The translations under genes were made by a program, and so were the position numbers. This document shows, in pieces, positions 63,314 through 64,000 of a stretch of DNA of 64,000 nucleotides (within the stretch, counting starts at the first letter, position 1; each line of letters starts with the position of its first letter). A model generated the notes under the pieces. That model searched no databases. It was given only the letters and a program-made list of their open reading frames with translations, and was not told the DNA's origin. The DNA comes from Pontibacter harenae (GTDB taxonomy: Bacteria > Bacteroidota > Bacteroidia > Cytophagales > Hymenobacteraceae). The stretch spans positions 124,001-188,000 of the forward strand of contig NZ_JAJJWH010000002.1 of NCBI RefSeq assembly GCF_020907245.1, in the 5' to 3' direction.

Positions 63314-64000
63314 TTACTTTGTTGGCCCCATGTCCACTTTACTTTCCAGAACTTCCTGCACTGCTTCAGGCACAGCGGAAAGTAAATCATATCCTGTAGC
63401 ACTTTCGATGGCATCTACAGTTGTGCGGTAGTAACTCCAATCTGATCGCACAGAATTAAGGTTCGGAGTATCTACTGCAATTACACGTGTATCTGAGTTA
63501 ATGCGCTGCAGGTCATTCTCTCCTTCTGGCAGCACCACCAGTACCTTCCAGATACGTTTGGGAACAGTAACCCTGCCTTTATCTATTGTTTTAGCACTGC
63601 CATTGCTACCTGAACCGCCAATGCCATAGCTTCCCATTATAACATATACTTCATTTCCTTCAGCTACCAACCTACGGGTATAATCTTCCAAGTTGGCCCA
63701 AGTTTCCTGGTTATTATTTGGAGCCTGCGGAATCATGTTTGTCATCAGAAAGGTGGCAGCGTTATCTTCAACAGTTTTGGTCCTGTCTGCTGAGGGGGCA
63801 TTATGTCCTCTGTCAAAACCACTACTCCTGTAAGAGCTTGCCGTTACCTTGTACCATCCTTCTGGTAATTCGGGGTCTGCACGGAAATTATCCTGCCTGT
63901 CGGCACCGCCCAACCAGCTAGCATTTACATGCCAGCTTACCCAGTTTGGTGTACCCCTATCGCGGCTGTAGGAGAGCGCGAACTGTGGCTTTTGCATCAG
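63314..64000 (-). CDS. nucA: NucA-type DNA/RNA non-specific endonuclease, 5' end cut by the window
   Basis: Visible 228 residues. Motifs: KPQFALSYSRDRGTPNWVSW, the catalytic DRGH in SSGFDRGHNAPSADR, and the metal-binding Asn/Glu region NMIPQAPNNNQETWANLEDY. The apparent Met at 63997 is internal to the family start (L-x-KPQ), so the true N-terminus with its signal peptide lies beyond base 64000. NucA is a secreted sugar-non-specific nuclease. The NuiA-type gene behind it would protect the cytoplasm. Confidence 0.92.
   Translation of the reverse strand: MMQKPQFALSYSRDRGTPNWVSWHVNASWLGGADRQDNFRADPELPEGWYKVTASSYRSSGFDRGHNAPSADRTKTVEDNAATFLMTNMIPQAPNNNQETWANLEDYTRRLVAEGNEVYVIMGSYGIGGSGSNGSAKTIDKGRVTVPKRIWKVLVVLPEGENDLQRINSDTRVIAVDTPNLNSVRSDWSYYRTTVDAIESATGYDLLSAVPEAVQEVLESKVDMGPTK

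Overview
The window reads as a chromosomal segment of a Bacteroidota bacterium, most likely order Cytophagales and close to Pontibacter/Hymenobacteraceae. Family-level signs include a DUF5686 outer-membrane protein with a carboxypeptidase-regulatory-like domain, TonB-linked beta-barrels, DUF3667, DUF983, DUF2062, an AddAB-type helicase-nuclease, DEAD-box helicases with DbpA-type RNA-binding domains, and several promoters fitting the Bacteroidota pattern TTG-N19-21-TAnnTTTG. Genus assignment is inference. No rRNA, tRNA, CRISPR array, prophage or intact insertion sequence was found. Genes are mostly short units on both strands separated by strong hairpin terminators, many of them bidirectional.

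Layout. 0-13 kb: the 3' part of an RND efflux pump, outer-membrane proteins, a broken small membrane-protein gene (6400-6976), a 2,4-dienoyl-CoA-reductase-like SDR, an orphan nuclease-inhibitor (NuiA-like) gene, a CrtI/CrtISO-like oxidoreductase, a YeeZ-like epimerase, an HI0933-type flavoprotein and a PA2169-type stress protein. 13-29 kb: a DEAD-box helicase with an Arg/Gly-rich tail, an unrecognised 184-aa protein, then AddA and AddB with a complete bacteriophytochrome histidine kinase and two small genes between them, followed by a beta-CASP nuclease and a frameshifted TonB-C lipoprotein. 29-38 kb: an FUSC transporter, DUF3667, a barrel protein, DUF983, a cell-wall amidase, an ABM monooxygenase, an aldo/keto reductase and a decayed CYP152-type P450 (36685-37981). 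38-45 kb: a beta-barrel gene, then a block with a GMC oxidoreductase, a Tat-signal partner and an HTTM-like membrane protein. The block is closed by a 45-bp remnant of a second copy of the barrel gene with its terminator. 45-64 kb: a RES/Xre toxin-antitoxin pair, an ECF sigma factor with a membrane partner, TPR and OmpA-like envelope proteins, a large TonB-type receptor, an AI-2E transporter, a DbpA-like helicase, secreted hydrolases, a stand-alone amidoligase, and at the edge a NucA-type endonuclease followed by its NuiA-type inhibitor.

Working themes: envelope proteins and secreted hydrolases dominate. DNA/RNA processing is represented by AddA/AddB, two DEAD-box proteins, the beta-CASP nuclease and NucA/NuiA. 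Light sensing is represented by the phytochrome. Three genes are visibly broken and one survives only as a 3' stub, so the segment has seen gene decay. The points most worth following up are the NucA-NuiA pair with a second, residue-divergent NuiA paralogue about 55 kb away, the repeat-bounded GMC/Tat/HTTM block, the phytochrome lying between addA and addB, and the lone amidoligase.
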